Notes: generated from the sequence alone by a model not told the origin. Positions 1 to 10,595 are shown, counted from the stretch's first letter. The stretch is DNA of 64,000 nucleotides from Inia geoffrensis (GCA_036417435.1 CM070907.1:58140001-58204000); one strand, 5' to 3'. Numbers and translations: made by a program.

Positions 1-395
1 ATATAATAGATAGGAATTGCCTCATCGTCATGGAGTGCCTCGTCCCACAGTCTGCCATCTGTAAGCTGAAGAACCAAAAAAGACAGGGGTGTAATTCAGT
101 CCAAGCCCAAAAGCCTGAGAATCAGGAGCGCAGATGTCCAAGGGCAGAAAAAAAAATTGATGTCTCAGCTCAGAGAGGTGATGTGCCTTTCCTCCGCCTT
201 TTTGTTCTATTCACTGCCTCAATGGATTGGTTGATGCCCATGCACATTGGTGAAGGCAATCTTCTTTACTCAGCCTAGTGATTCACATGCTAATGTCTTC
301 CAGAAACACCCTCTCAGACACACCCAGAAATAATGTTCTGCCAGCTCTCTAGGCATCCCTTAGCCCAGTCCAGCTGACACACGAAATTAACCATC
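1..395. mobile_element. Ancient interspersed repeat, possibly L1M 3' end
   Basis: The stretch resembles a common mammalian repeat containing the phrases TTTTTGTTCTATTCA, a short region on cleaved CACATTGG-type sequence, ACACACCCAGAAATAATGTT and a terminal AAATTAACCATCACA. I believe this is an old L1 3' end, but an LTR-type origin is not excluded. The left edge is cut by the window. The 82-codon open frame inside it (30-278) has no recognisable protein character. Confidence 0.4.
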
Positions 396-899
396 ACAGG
401 TCCTTACTATGTTATTTAATTGAATACACACAAATATAAGACATTGGGAATTCAACAATAATTAAGTGCACTACTTTACTATAGCAAGTCTAGGAGGCTG
501 AAGATTTTCAAATTATATAGCTGAGGAAACGAGATCTTAAAAGGCTAAGATGGTTGGTTAAGTTTTCATAGTTAATGAGAGATGTAGCCAACATTAAAGG
601 TAATTTCTGCCTAACTCTTATTGTGTATACTCAGAGGCCTCTAGTCATGACAGTGTCTGGAGAAGCACACCCCTGAGACAAGCTATGCCCATGCACTCCT
701 CAGCTAAATTTTTCCTGTAGCTTTGATAATAAGCTTCCAAAATTCATATCTGAATATGGAGTTCTCCTGAATTTAGTCCCTGCCTAAATCTATCTCCTTT
801 CTAAACATTTATATCACCCTCTCCTCTTAAAATTTCTTCCGTCTACCACTAAGTCTGTTTGCCCTGAGAGTATCATATTTCTTACCATTTCCATGCTTT
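396..899. other. No gene; AT-rich unassigned sequence
   Basis: No coding signal or clear repeat was seen. Around 505-615 there is a weak resemblance to a reversed MIR (a 'gctgaggaaac' box followed by a lower-similarity tail), too decayed to call. Confidence 0.4.
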
Positions 900-1248
900 T
901 CCATATACTGTTGTTCCACATGGAATTTCCTTTTTTCCTTCTCTTGCTTGTAAGATTTCTACTAACTCTCCAAAATCTAGCCCAAGAGCCATCCTCTACA
1001 ACAAGCCTTCTCTGAACCCCAGGACGGCATAACATCCCTCCTCTATGATCCTCTGGCTCTCAACACATCCGTCTATCATGTAACTACAAAATTCTCAAAC
1101 TGCTTCTTGTACTGATCTATCTGCCAAAATGACTTTGAGCTCTTAGGAGAATGGGTCTATATTTTATTCCATTCCTGTACTTTCTTCACATAGCAAAATG
1201 TCTGGCATAGTAGGCACTCAATTAATGTTTAAGTGAATGGATGATGAA
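900..1248 (+). mobile_element. L2 LINE fragment, 3' end
   Basis: The order of boxes matches the L2 3' end: an 'atggaatttcc' region, 'aagccttctctgaacc', a tract with 'gactttgagctcttagg', then 'caaaatgtctggcatag' and 'taggcactcaattaatg' before the terminal tGAATG-type repeats. It is an inactive fossil with no coding capacity. Confidence 0.7.
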
Positions 1249-1254
1249 CAGACA

Positions 1255-2190
1255 AATTAATCTCAGAATGAATAACCAAGACTGTGGTACCTGTGAGGAT
1301 GCACTGTTAGGAGTGGGATCTAGAACTACTCTAGAATGACTAGGGCATTAGGTAATTGACAAAACGATATCAGGCCTTAACCAGGTATCAGAACGAGGGG
1401 ATACACAAAGAGGGTAAAGCTCATCGCAAGCAAAGGCCAGGTACTTTTGAGTCCCTGTGTTAAAATACAACCTGGCTAAATCCCAGCTGTCAGGAGTGAG
1501 ACTGTGAGAGGACGAGTGGAGAAATTATTTGTATACTGCAGGTTAGAAATCAATTGATCCAGCTGTAGTGGAGAAAAGGGATTGAGAACCTGGCCATGAT
1601 AAGACGGTGATTTATGTTAACTTTTTTCTCCTCTCCCAGGTTCTCTTGAAACCCTATACTCCTTTGAAGAGGTTTCACTGCAAGCTGAATTGCTTAAAGC
1701 TACACTCAGAGATGGTTCCACTACCACTGGAATGAATTATCCCTTCACAAATTTTGTACCCAGACAACATCTCTTTTTCTTTGGAGCTCTTTTGGATATT
1801 GATTTTGACTCAAACTTACCTTACCAAAAAAAAAAAAAAGAAAGAAAGCTAATCAACATTTATTTTTGTTGAAAGCAATATAACTTTTCAAACTAGATTT
1901 TTTTTTCCAATGGTACAAAGTACATAAGGTGAGAAAAGCCTGGGATTGAGAATGTTGATCGTTCTGAATTTCATCACTGTTTATATGTCCATGTCTACCT
2001 AATCCTTAAGCAGTACTGTTGTTTTTATTCCTATTCTGGTGTGTGAAGCTGTGCTTTGTTTCTAGCAAGTGCCCACTAAATAGAAGTCAAACAGAGTTAA
2101 AATAATCACAGCTATAACTATGCAACAGAGATATTCTAGAAACAATTAAGAAAGGCATAAGCCTATTTTCCTTAATTTACCCCAAAGACT
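1255..2190. other. Unassigned sequence with one splice-acceptor-like site
   Basis: No repeat is recognised with confidence. A pyrimidine tract ending in CAG (1617-1639) precedes a frame open to 1872 that starts before the A-rich tract at 1826-1846. No usable donor site lies inside the open frame, and the encoded peptide is not recognised, so it is not called as an exon. A donor-like AAG/GTGAGA occurs at about 1928, beyond the stop. Confidence 0.35.
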
Positions 2191-2192
2191 GA

Positions 2193-2263
2193 TAGATGTA
2201 GAGCATAAACTCTGAGGTCCAACTGCCTAGGTTCAGATTCTAGCTTTGCCATTTACCAGCTAT
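2193..2263 (+). mobile_element. MIR SINE, 5' half (split by the LTR)
   Basis: It begins around 'agagcataaactctgaggtcc' and runs through 'ctgcctaggttcagattc' and 'gccatttaccagctat', the standard MIR core up to the position where MIR continues 'gtgtgaccttg'. The continuation is found 648 bases further on, after the LTR insertion. Bases 2260-2263 (CTAT) are the left copy of the LTR target-site duplication. Confidence 0.8.
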
Positions 2264-2911
2264 TGAAACAGATCAGAATCCTGCATGGCCTTCCTGGTGA
2301 CAGACCCCTCGGTGTCCGCAGCTCCTTATTGTAGGAAAAATCAATTTAGTCTGACAGGCCTTCCTCATGTTCCAAAGAACAGACTCAAACAGCTAATGAT
2401 TAGAGAAGTAAGAAAATGAAGAAACAAACGAAAAGCAGTTTTAAGCAAGAGAAGCAATAATAGCTTTACCAATCGAGTCACAGGACTCCTAGACCCTCCT
2501 TAAGGATTATAGGTAGCAATGGGATGCATATCTTTGAGCTGTTTTGCAGGAACTAAAACCCTCCCACCCAGTGGAGGATGGTGATATCATGCTGAGCACA
2601 AGCATATAGACTTCAGACTGGTTGGAATCAGAAAACTGATGATTAAGATTCCTGGAACTTCACCTTGTTACCTCACCACCAGCCAATCCGAAGAATGTCC
2701 AGGAACTGATCATGCAACCTGCCTAATGTTGCCTTTAAAAACCCTTGCCTGAAAGCCACGGAGAAGTTCAGGTCCTTTGAGCATTAGCTACCCATTCTCC
2801 TTTCTTGGTGCCCTGCAAATAAACGCAGTACTTTCCTTCATCACAACTTGGGGTCAGTAGATTGGCTTTGCTGCACTTTGGGCGACTTAACCAGAGTTTG
2901 GTTCTGTAACA
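2264..2911 (+). mobile_element. Solo LTR of a class I (ERV1-like) endogenous retrovirus
   Basis: The 648-bp block starts TGAAACAGATC and ends GGTTCTGTAACA, giving the canonical TG...CA ends. It is flanked by a 4-bp duplication, CTAT, at 2260-2263 and 2912-2915, and the two halves of a MIR join across it. A 4-bp duplication is typical of gammaretrovirus-like class I elements. A TATA-like TTTAAAA lies at 2734-2740 and an AATAAA polyadenylation signal at 2818-2823, so the sense strand is plus. No internal viral sequence, primer-binding site or second LTR is present, which makes it a solo LTR left by recombination. The exact subfamily is not named; it resembles artiodactyl ERV1 LTRs. Confidence 0.85.
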
Positions 2912-3095
2912 CTATATGATCTTGAACAAGATGCTTACCTCTCTATGACTCAGTAGGCTTGTCTCTAAGATGAGAATGAAAATTGCACCTATCTCATAAA
3001 GTTCTTGTGAGAATTAAATGAATTAATATATGTAAAGTGCTTGGAATAGGCTCAGGACATACTATGATCAGTGTAAATGCTAGGTATTTGCACTT
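2912..3095 (+). mobile_element. MIR SINE, 3' half (split by the LTR)
   Basis: After the right CTAT copy the MIR resumes with 'atgatcttgaacaagatgc', 'cctctctatgactcag', 'gagaattaaatgaattaa' and 'tgtaaagtgcttggaatagg'. This is the exact continuation of the fragment ending at 2263. Confidence 0.85.
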
Positions 3096-3640
3096 TTATG
3101 GGGCCCTCTTCTCCAACTTTTCTGTGATTTTATTTTCCTGGAAATTATGTTTAAAATGTAAATGTGGGATCTTATTTATATATTAATTTGTTTGCTTATA
3201 AATTTCCCTTTGTAGAGCTACCCTGTTGCCTGTTAGCCTTTATCAGAAAACAGCAGTCTCTTCAGTGAAATAAGTAGGTTATGCACAGGGAGTTCCAATA
3301 AAATACTGATGGTTGAAAGACAGTAAGTGACCCAAAGAGATAATCTATTTAAAGCAATATGAATTTAAGAAAGATTGGGATTTGTGAAATTGAAGTTAGT
3401 AAAAAGTGTATTCATTGCAGCTTTCCTCTACTTCATCCACATGGAATTCTGTGAATCGACACTGAGCCATTGTAGTGACATGAGGGAAAAAAAAAGTTTT
3501 GATATTTATGTCAACTTGATCTTGAATTCTGGCTCTGCCACTTGATATGAACATGGGCATACCATGAAATTTCTCTAGGCCTAGTTTTTTCATTTATGAT
3601 TATAAGAAGGTCATGACAGCAGTACGATTAATTACAAGGA
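3096..3640. other. No gene; AT-rich unassigned sequence
   Basis: Nothing recognisable was seen apart from short A/T runs. An open frame on the minus strand (3396-3593) has no protein-like features. Confidence 0.4.
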
Positions 3641-3650
3641 ATGATTTTTA

Positions 3651-3656
<6 letters not shown>

Positions 3657-3693
<37 letters not shown>
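3657..3693. repeat. (AC)n microsatellite
   Basis: About 18 uninterrupted AC units. Confidence 0.98.
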
Positions 3694-3696
<3 letters not shown>

Positions 3697-3794
3697 TATA
3701 TACATATAATCACACATGTACATGTTAATAAACACTTGCATTAATCTGCATACAAGTTAATAATTGTTATTTCAGTCATATAACTGCATTCAGC

Positions 3795-3915
3795 AACATA
3801 CAAACATGATAAGCAATTTGCCAAAGTCACATAGCTAAGAAGTGGCAGATCTAGGGTCTGGACCTAAGTGTTTCTGGCTGCAGTGCCATGATCTCTGGCT
3901 TGATCACACTGTCTC
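3795..3915 (-). mobile_element. MIR SINE fragment
   Basis: The plus strand reads the reverse MIR core: 'caatttgccaaagtcacat', 'agctaagaagtggcag', a 'gtctggacctaag' box and 'gtgccatgatctctggctt'. Confidence 0.7.
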
Positions 3916-3924
3916 TTGTTACAC

Positions 3925-4015
3925 AGCTAATTTGAGCATTAAATGCAGTGATCTACAAAATATCTAGCATGAGGTCCAGTATATGGTAGATTCTCAATAA
4001 ATATTAGTTACTTTA
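3925..4015 (+). mobile_element. MIR SINE 3' fragment
   Basis: It shows 'gcattaaatgcagtgatc', 'atctagcatgaggtccagta' and 'tggtagattctcaataaata', matching the MIR 3' end. Confidence 0.6.
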
Positions 4016-4061
4016 ATACTAGAGTGCTTTGTAGAGAGAATGACGATGATGGCTTTAATGA

Positions 4062-4196
4062 TAATAGAAACAAATATTTATTGTTTACCATCTATTAAGC
4101 ACTATACGTTATATACTTTGCATTTATTAGCTCATTTAATCAATACAGTCCTAGAACAGGAGCACTGTTACTATTATCCCCAGTGTAAAAATTAAA
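4062..4196 (-). mobile_element. MIR SINE fragment
   Basis: The reversed MIR 3' end is clear: 'atttattgtttaccatctat', 'taagcactatacg', 'ttagctcatttaatc' and 'ctattatccccagtgtaaaa'. The CHR SINE at 4213 lies just beyond its GA-rich edge. Confidence 0.65.
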
Positions 4197-4212
4197 AGAG
4201 AGAGAGAGAGAC

Positions 4213-4504
4213 GGGGCTTCCCTGGTGGCGCAGTGGTTGAGAGTCCGCCTGCCGAAGCAGGGGACACGGGTTTGAGCCCTGGTCTGGGAAGATCCCACAT
4301 GCCGCGGAGCGGCTAGGCCTGTGAGCCACAACTACTGAGCCTGCATGTCTGGAGCCTGTGCTCCACAACAAGAGAGGCCGCAATAGTGAGAGGCCCGTGC
4401 ACCTCGATGAAGAGTGGCCCCCGCTTGCTGCAACTAGAGAAAGCCCTCGCACAGAAACGAAGACCCAACACAGCAAAAATAAATAAATAAATTAATTAAA
4501 TAAA
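4213..4504 (+). mobile_element. CHR-type tRNA-derived SINE, long form
   Basis: It starts GGGGCTTCCCTGGTGGCGCA and contains the pol III A box (TGGCGCAGTGG) and a B box within 'gggtttgagccctgg', as in the tRNA ancestor. The tRNA-unrelated part continues through 'gatcccacatgccgcgg' and 'gaagacccaacacagc' to an A-rich tail of AAAT units. About 290 bp is the long form seen in cetaceans. No clear target duplication was found because the left flank is an AG-rich run. Confidence 0.95.
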
Positions 4505-4588
4505 GTGTAGGAAGTAAGGGCCACCAGCAAGGGGGCTTCAAAGAATAGGAAAGGAAAGAAAGAGGATGTGGGTGAGAGGCAGTACTTT

Positions 4589-4590
4589 AA

Positions 4591-4641
<51 letters not shown>
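4589..4641. repeat. A run followed by (AG)n microsatellite
   Basis: Eleven A's (4589-4599) run into an AG array with a single GG interruption near 4631. Confidence 0.95.
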
Positions 4642-4644
<3 letters not shown>

Positions 4645-6005
4645 GGAGGGGGGTGGCGAAGAAGGTTTGGAACTTTTCCAAAATCAATCAGAATAAATCC
4701 AGGACTGCATGATTTATTTGTATCAAGCAACCATCTTGCCCGTAAATGTTTAAAAATATTCCGTGCCTTTTTAAGAATGATTCAATTTTTCCTGTCTCCT
4801 AATACCTTATTTTGAAACGGTTGAGTATTTAAACCACATGCATACCCCCTACAATTATTAGTCATGTTGTTCTTTATTTTTCTATCATAGCTAAAGGGTT
4901 TTATCCCAGTCTTTGTTTAAAAAGGGGAGATTCCATCAGAAAGTTGAGTAGCAGGCCTAAAGTTTATTTTTCCCTGTGGTAGTTTACCTTTAGACTGGAA
5001 ATGATGTTAACTGTTGGCTTTAAGATGGAGGCATAGACTAGTTTGTGAGATAAACCTCTCTCTCTCTTTTCCTCTCTCCTCTCTTTTTCTCTCTCCTCTC
5101 TCTCTCTCCCCCCAAAATTATGGTACTTATTTCATGCTCTATATGTATAGAGCACTAAAGTGTCCAAATACTAAAGTGAATTAAACATGAACCCTGTCCT
5201 TGAGTTAACAGTGTGGAAGGCAACATAGACATCTCATGCAGAGGTGATACACTGGGGACCAAAAAGTATTTAAATGAATTTCCCAAATGTATCCATCTAG
5301 CATGTCCTGAGCTCAAACCTGGGGCTCTTTCTAAATCAACAAGCTGCTCTCTCTATATAATCTGCACAAATTGGTGTGAAGCTTCTCCTCATCTCCTAAT
5401 GATAATGATAAATATCATTCAAAACACTGAATGGGAGCTGTCCCTCTGAAGTCTGTATATGCATATTGATGGAACATATATGATTCCTTCTACTCCCCTT
5501 ACAGTTCTCACTGCAGAGAAGAGAGTATGTACCCTTTCCAGCACTGCTGATGGCATTCCGCAATGCTAGTCACCCTCTGTGGCTCATTGCAGTGATTGTA
5601 TATTTGCTAAATGGCACGACGTTGTTACTTTTCTTAGATCTTCACACTTAGAAGAGTCACTTATCCTCCCTACAAAAGCCCTAGTTTCCTAAAACAGAAA
5701 GTACAATATCTATATCAGGAATGTTTTAAAGACTGTATGAAGTAATTTAAGGAAAAACCCCCATGTAGTTTCAGGTTCAAGAGATTTGGACAAAGTGTAG
5801 GATATTTAATTGAATATACAAATTTTAATTCAGGAAATAGTATGGGGTACCAACAGGTACCAGGAGCTGCAAATAAATACATGAAAAATGATTATACTTC
5901 ATCTAAATTCATTTGCGCATATAGAAGTAAAATTAAATATACTTAAACGTTTTATTCATGACTTATTTTGAAAGGTACATCACATTGTTTCAAGTAAATA
6001 TATTA
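4645..6005. other. No gene; unassigned sequence with a CT-rich tract
   Basis: A pyrimidine tract of CTCTC and CTTTTC units lies at 5055-5113. The rest has no repeat or coding signal I can support. The 78-codon frame at 5213-5449 is treated as chance. Confidence 0.4.
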
Positions 6006-6009
6006 GGTA

Positions 6010-6445
6010 TCAGCTGTGTCAGCCAAGGTCCAGGCAGGAGGAAGAACATGGTGTAATTTTAGGAGAGTTTAAGGAAAGGACTATTTATCAAATTTAAAGA
6101 AACCAACCAGGGACAGTGCAGTGTACCAAGGCTAGTAACCCTGAGGGGTCTTACTACTCATGAACAAACTGAGGAAGCACAACTGAACCCTGAAGAGGGC
6201 GGCTCTAAGGAGAGACCAGCCTGACAGGTGTTGTGGCCTTCAGTAGAGGGAGGGAGGTAACCATGGTGATGTGAACGCACACACCGTCTACCCGCCCTCT
6301 CACCTCCTCCCAGTGCTTTTGGTTGGCTGAACTGAGCCTGAAGTCAGAGGACAAGGGAAGAGTATACCAGAGCAGAATGGAGAAAGGCAGACAGCGATGG
6401 TGGATCTAGAGGGGTAAATGAAAGATAACCAGGAGAGAGGGAAGG
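6010..6445. mobile_element. Possible ancient L1M 3'-end-like repeat
   Basis: The order 'caggaggaagaacatgg', 'aggaaaggactatttatc', 'ctgacaggtgttgtgg', 'cctcccagtgcttttggtt', 'ggtggatctagaggggtaaa' recalls a common old mammalian interspersed repeat. Family and orientation are not secure. Confidence 0.35.
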
Positions 6446-6639
6446 GCCAGTAACATTAATAAGGAGGTAACCGTACTGAATTGAGATAATTATTAAAGTA
6501 AGGGGATATTTAAAATGTTATAGGGATACAGATAAAGACAATTTAAATAGAGGTTCCTCAAAATTATTTTCTGCTTGGTGTTCATGGTTTCATGTCTTTG
6601 AGGTTCTTTGAGCTCTTTAATTTTGAAACACTGAAAGAG

Positions 6640-6835
6640 CCCTGAACTACAATCAGAATAGCTTCACTTTTGGTACTGAATTCTTGAGTCACCTGTAATT
6701 CAAAAATCCAAAGACTATTATCTCAACCTAAATGATCTTGGGTGATGTTTGGGAAGTTGGTTACTCTTTCTGGAACTCATGTAAGGCCATCTAGAAAATA
6801 ATTGAGCTGAACACACTGATCTCTAAAACAGATTA
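6640..6835 (+). mobile_element. MIR SINE fragment, decayed
   Basis: Recognisable pieces are 'atgatcttgggtgatgttt', 'ggaagttggttactctttct' and 'gagctgaacacactgatct', in the MIR order. Confidence 0.5.
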
Positions 6836-7020
6836 AACTTCTAGGCTTGGATAGCTGCAGGGCAGGAAAGGAAAGGATCTAAAGCCTAGGGTAAATATGA
6901 TCCAGTTTGCTCAAGTGGGTTAATGTTATATAGAGGTGGTGAAAAGTGAAGCCTTCTTGTTAGTATCCTTAATATAGACTTGGTGTTTTTAAGTGATCAA
7001 AACTTTATACTAAGCCATCC

Positions 7021-7205
7021 GCGGGCCTCTCACTGCTGTGGCCTCTCCTGTTGCGGAGCACAGGCTCCGGACGCACAGGCTCAGCGGCCATGGCTCACGG
7101 GCCCAGCAGCTCCGCGGCATGTGGGATCTTCCCGGACCGGGGCATGAACCCGTGTCCCCTGCATCGGCAGGCGGACTCTCAACCACTGCGCCAGCAGGGA
7201 AGCCC
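7021..7205 (-). mobile_element. CHR-type SINE, short form
   Basis: The plus strand begins GCGGGCCTCTCACTGCTGTG and ends CAGCAGGGAAGCCC, the reverse of the SINE head. The short form lacks the distal 'gacccaacacagc' part seen at 4213 and 34809. The opposed open frames here are artefacts of the GC-rich SINE. Confidence 0.93.
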
Positions 7206-7528
7206 TCACACACATACTTTTTAATGATAATGAACACAATTAAAAATAATTGTCATCTTCCATTTAGACACCTTTCTACAATTAACATATTGCTGGTGTG
7301 AGTTTCCCTATACTGCTCTCCTCTGGCCACCTTTCAATCCATGTGGAAGGCAAATGGAATTAAGTCTGTAATTAAATTTTTACAAAAGACCGCATCTAAT
7401 GTTTGGATAAAAAATCAACACTTACATCATTAACACAACCTTAATTATGCTGTCCCCTAACAGAATGTTAGCAGATCCCGCAAGGCTCTTGTGTAATCTT
7501 TTGCAGACATGCTTTTGGCTTTTGGTCT

Positions 7529-7668
7529 AAACACAATTTTATTGAATGTTCTGAATGTGCTAGGTACTGGGACATGTGCTCTTACCCTCTTACTATGACT
7601 GATTCTTCAGAACAGCTCTGTGAAGAAAGAGATGCCTTTTGCCATTTATAGATGGGAACACTGAGTCC
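7529..7668 (-). mobile_element. MIR SINE fragment
   Basis: The plus strand shows 'attttattgaatgttctgaa', 'tgctaggtactgggacatg', 'agaacagctctgtgaag' and 'tttatagatgggaacactga'. Confidence 0.65.
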
Positions 7669-7794
7669 TTCTGTCTTTCGTACTTATTGTCCTTCCTGCC
7701 CCGAGATGCTCTTCTCTCCAGTTTTGTTCTGCTGATCAGTTCCTTATTCATCTTTCAAAATTTAACACAAATATTAACGATTTTTAGAGACACA

Positions 7795-7962
7795 GAGGAC
7801 AGGTATATAGAATTAGTGCCTAAGAAAGTAGGATTTGGAGCTAGATTGCTTGGATTTGAATGTGAGCCCTGCCATTTGTTAGCTATTTGACTTTGCTCAT
7901 ATTATCTTTTTGCTCCTCGAGTTTCCCATCTAAAAAATGGGGATATTTGGAATACATACTGC
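7795..7962 (+). mobile_element. MIR SINE fragment
   Basis: It contains 'gatttggagctagattgct', 'gccatttgttagctatttga' and 'cccatctaaaaaatgggga', the MIR core in order. Confidence 0.75.
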
Positions 7963-8104
7963 AGTTACCATCTTCCTTGTTACTAGATGTGTTATTTCTG
8001 AAAAATGTCTTTTGAAACGGGCATGAGATGACCTTCACTGCCTATTCTTCCTTTCTGCCGGCAGGAATGGAGAAGTGATGGCTGGAGCCACAGATACTGT
8101 ATTG

Positions 8105-8313
8105 CAGCGGTTCCCAACCTTTTTAGCACCAGGGGCTGGTTTCGTGGAAGACAATTTTTCCACGGACTGGGCTGGGGAGGATGTTTCAGGCGGTAATACA
8201 AGCGATGCGGAGCGGCAGATGAAGCTTCGCTCGCTCGCCTGCCGCTCACCTCCTGCTGTGCGGCCCGGTTCCTAGCAGGCTGCGGACCAGTACGCGTCTG
8301 CGGCCGGGGGTTG
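8105..8313 (-). mobile_element. MER30-like non-autonomous hAT DNA transposon
   Basis: The left end reads CAGCGGTTCCCAACCTTTTT, then 'ttcgtggaagacaatttttc' and 'ggcggtaatacaagcgatg'. The other end carries 'ctgctgtgcggcccggttcc' and 'gcggccgggggttg'. These match the ends of the MER30/Charlie12 family, with the middle deleted. The right terminal repeat has decayed. CpG-rich codons in this element create the open frames at 7992-8324 and 8075-8275, which are not genes. Confidence 0.75.
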
Positions 8314-8319
8314 CCATAT

Positions 8320-8635
8320 TGCATAATGGGGTACCATGGGATAAAAGACTATATATTACAGAAGACCAAATAGAAGGTTTTTGTTATTGTGAACAACTTA
8401 TGTGTGGACATCTTTGTGGAAAAGAGAGAAAAAAAAGTCTATTATGTTTAAGCCACTTGTATTTGAGGTTTTCTGTCATGTATTCACATGACTAAGAAAG
8501 AAGGGAGAGAATCAGGGATGAAAGTGCAGCCAGGAATAAGGAATGCACACTTATCTTAAATCCATTTATGCTGGATGACTGAGGATCAGGAAAACACCCA
8601 CACGTGTTGATAAAGCACGTGCATGCAAGTTTTAG
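8320..8635. other. No gene; unassigned sequence
   Basis: No recognisable repeat or coding signal. Confidence 0.4.
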
Positions 8636-8639
8636 CACC

Positions 8640-8888
8640 GCTTAGAAGGCCCTACATTCTGGAATTCTCATTTTCCCCTCCAATTTCACTTTTCTCCAAA
8701 GAAGACTTAGCCGGTTCCATCCTATTCCTGAGCAGGTACGTTATCTACAATTTAGGATTAATCTATGTGTTTACATCTGCCTTTTCTACACTATGGACAC
8801 AGGGCCCCCACGTGTCTTCATTTTGGTGACTACCTAGCACTTTGCAAAATGTCTGGCACATGGAAGCACTCAGTAATATTAATGCCCA
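8640..8888 (+). mobile_element. L2 LINE 3' fragment
   Basis: Decayed L2 body ending with 'ctagcactttgcaaaatgtc', 'tggcacatggaagcactcag', the typical L2 terminal phrase. Confidence 0.6.
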
Positions 8889-8964
8889 TACCCAGGTATC
8901 TTTTAGAAATTAAAAAAAAAATCTTCACGTTCAAACTAAAAACAACCATCAAAATATATTTAAA

Positions 8965-9105
8965 TGACTGAATAGACTAGACGCTTTATGAAGTGACGTG
9001 GAAACATTTTCTCATTTATTCCACACGACAACACTATGAGGTGGATACTATAATTTTACAAAGAAGACGACCTGAATCCTGAGGCTAACAAGCAACTGAA
9101 ACTGG
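8965..9105 (-). mobile_element. MIR SINE fragment
   Basis: The plus strand reads 'ttttctcatttattccacac', 'acactatgaggtggatacta', 'cctgaatcctgaggctaaca', the reversed MIR. Confidence 0.6.
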
Positions 9106-9363
9106 ATTGGACCACAGGTCTGTCTCGTACATTATTTTATTATCATCTAATTCTCTGGAAGGTTCATATGAATGTGAAACCCCAAGAAGCTACAAAACCC
9201 TTTCTACCCAGCCTTCACCACCGAAGCGCAATACTGTCAGCACAGTTTCTTCTCCCCAGAAGAATCAGACCAAGGGGCATCTTCAAAATGAGAGCTAAAT
9301 GGATTATCTAATCAACGGCTTTGAGTCTATTGGACACAATATACTTTAAAAACTTCTAATTAC

Positions 9364-9388
9364 ATATATATATATATATATATATATA
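9364..9388. repeat. (AT)n microsatellite
   Basis: About 12 AT units, adjacent to the 39-bp tandem duplication. Confidence 0.95.
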
Positions 9389-9396
9389 CTTAGAAT

Positions 9397-9474
9397 AATT
9401 TAAAATATATATAACACATATGTCTATTTTTACATAATTTAAAATATATATAACACATATGTCTATTTTTACAT
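9397..9474. repeat. Perfect tandem duplication, 39-bp unit x 2
   Basis: Units 9397-9435 and 9436-9474 are identical base for base, each beginning AATTTAAAATATATATAACA and ending TTTTTACAT. Absence of any mismatch suggests a recent slippage or unequal exchange event. Confidence 0.97.
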
Positions 9475-9732
9475 ATATATGTACATATTTATGTATATAC
9501 ACATTTTTTTCAAAAGATTGCATATCCTACCCTGGTAGCTATACATAGCATATTGCAGAGCAGATGGGAACAAAGGATAGTGAGGAGATTAACTGGCTAC
9601 TTCTTTACACCAGAAATAAAAGCATGTGGTTATCCTGATAGCAAGGGAATGAATTCTCCATTTTAGCATCAGTTAACCAAAACATGCTGGCCTGGATTCA
9701 GGTTTCCTATTGCCTTTGTCCAAATGGCATCT

Positions 9733-9925
9733 AATCGAGTAAGGTCACCTGGGTTCCACTCAAGCTCCACCACTTACTGGCCATAATGACCCTGGGAAGG
9801 TCATTTAAACTCTGGACTTTAATTTTCTCATCTCTGCAAATGGGGATAATTAGAACACCTACTTCTCAGGGTTATTCGGGGGATTAAACTGGATAATGCA
9901 GGTAAAGGTCTCAGAACTTCATAGA
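9733..9925 (+). mobile_element. MIR SINE, well preserved
   Basis: It shows 'gttccactcaagctccacca', 'cttactggccataatgacc', 'tcatctctgcaaatgggga', 'ctcagggttattcggggga' and 'ttaaactggataatgcagg', nearly the full MIR. Confidence 0.8.
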
Positions 9926-9929
9926 TTCT

Positions 9930-10595
9930 TAAAATACACTAGCCCTCTCCACATGTTTACTTTCCCATTTCCAAAGATAGTCCAAAACAAGAAGGGCCAT
10001 GAGTTAGGCTGGAGAAATAAACACGTGTCATTTCCAGGACTACAGGAGAGATGATATACACCATATCCAGCAAAGTACCTGTGCACGGTGTGTGCCTCCT
10101 TTCCCGTTTTCATTAGAAAATGATTCTTAGAATGTAGTCCAGAACAATTAGTTAATGAGGAATGCAGGTAGGTTCAAGCCAATACTGATTATGGTAAGGA
10201 ATATGTCACTAGGATTAGAAAGTACCCAAATCTTCTACGATTGTGGAGTAAGGCTTTAAAAGATGGTGTCTCCTGCTGGCTGCAGCCTTGGCCGAATCTG
10301 CTACTGTGTTTTGTCTGTGCAAGGGTGTACTGAGAGAGCAGGTAAAGGTGATTCCATATCCTTGACCTTATTCTCTCGGGGCAGTTGGCTGACACCCAGC
10401 CATGACTGCAGGCATTCTCTGAGTCACTCTGAGTTCTGGGACTCTGAGGTCTAGGGCTTCTCTCAGTAAAGAAGGTTTACTCACCCTTATCCCCATATCG
10501 ACACATCCACACGAGGTTGGACTCTTCTGCTGGGGAAAGAGGTGTTTTCCTCACTCTGCTCCAATCAATTTTTTGAGGATTGCCCCGTTAACAAG
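9930..10595. other. No gene; unassigned sequence
   Basis: No supportable repeat. Overlapping open frames at 9919-10113, 10189-10395 and 10263-10454 lie on both strands and show no domain or codon pattern. Confidence 0.4.

Noticed and set aside
2264..2911. Full provirus with viral genes
   Set aside because: Only one LTR is present and it is flanked directly by MIR sequence; there is no internal viral region.
4213..4290. Possible functional tRNA gene at the SINE head
   Set aside because: A and B boxes are present, but the rest follows the SINE body with an A-rich tail and no tRNA cloverleaf or terminator is seen.
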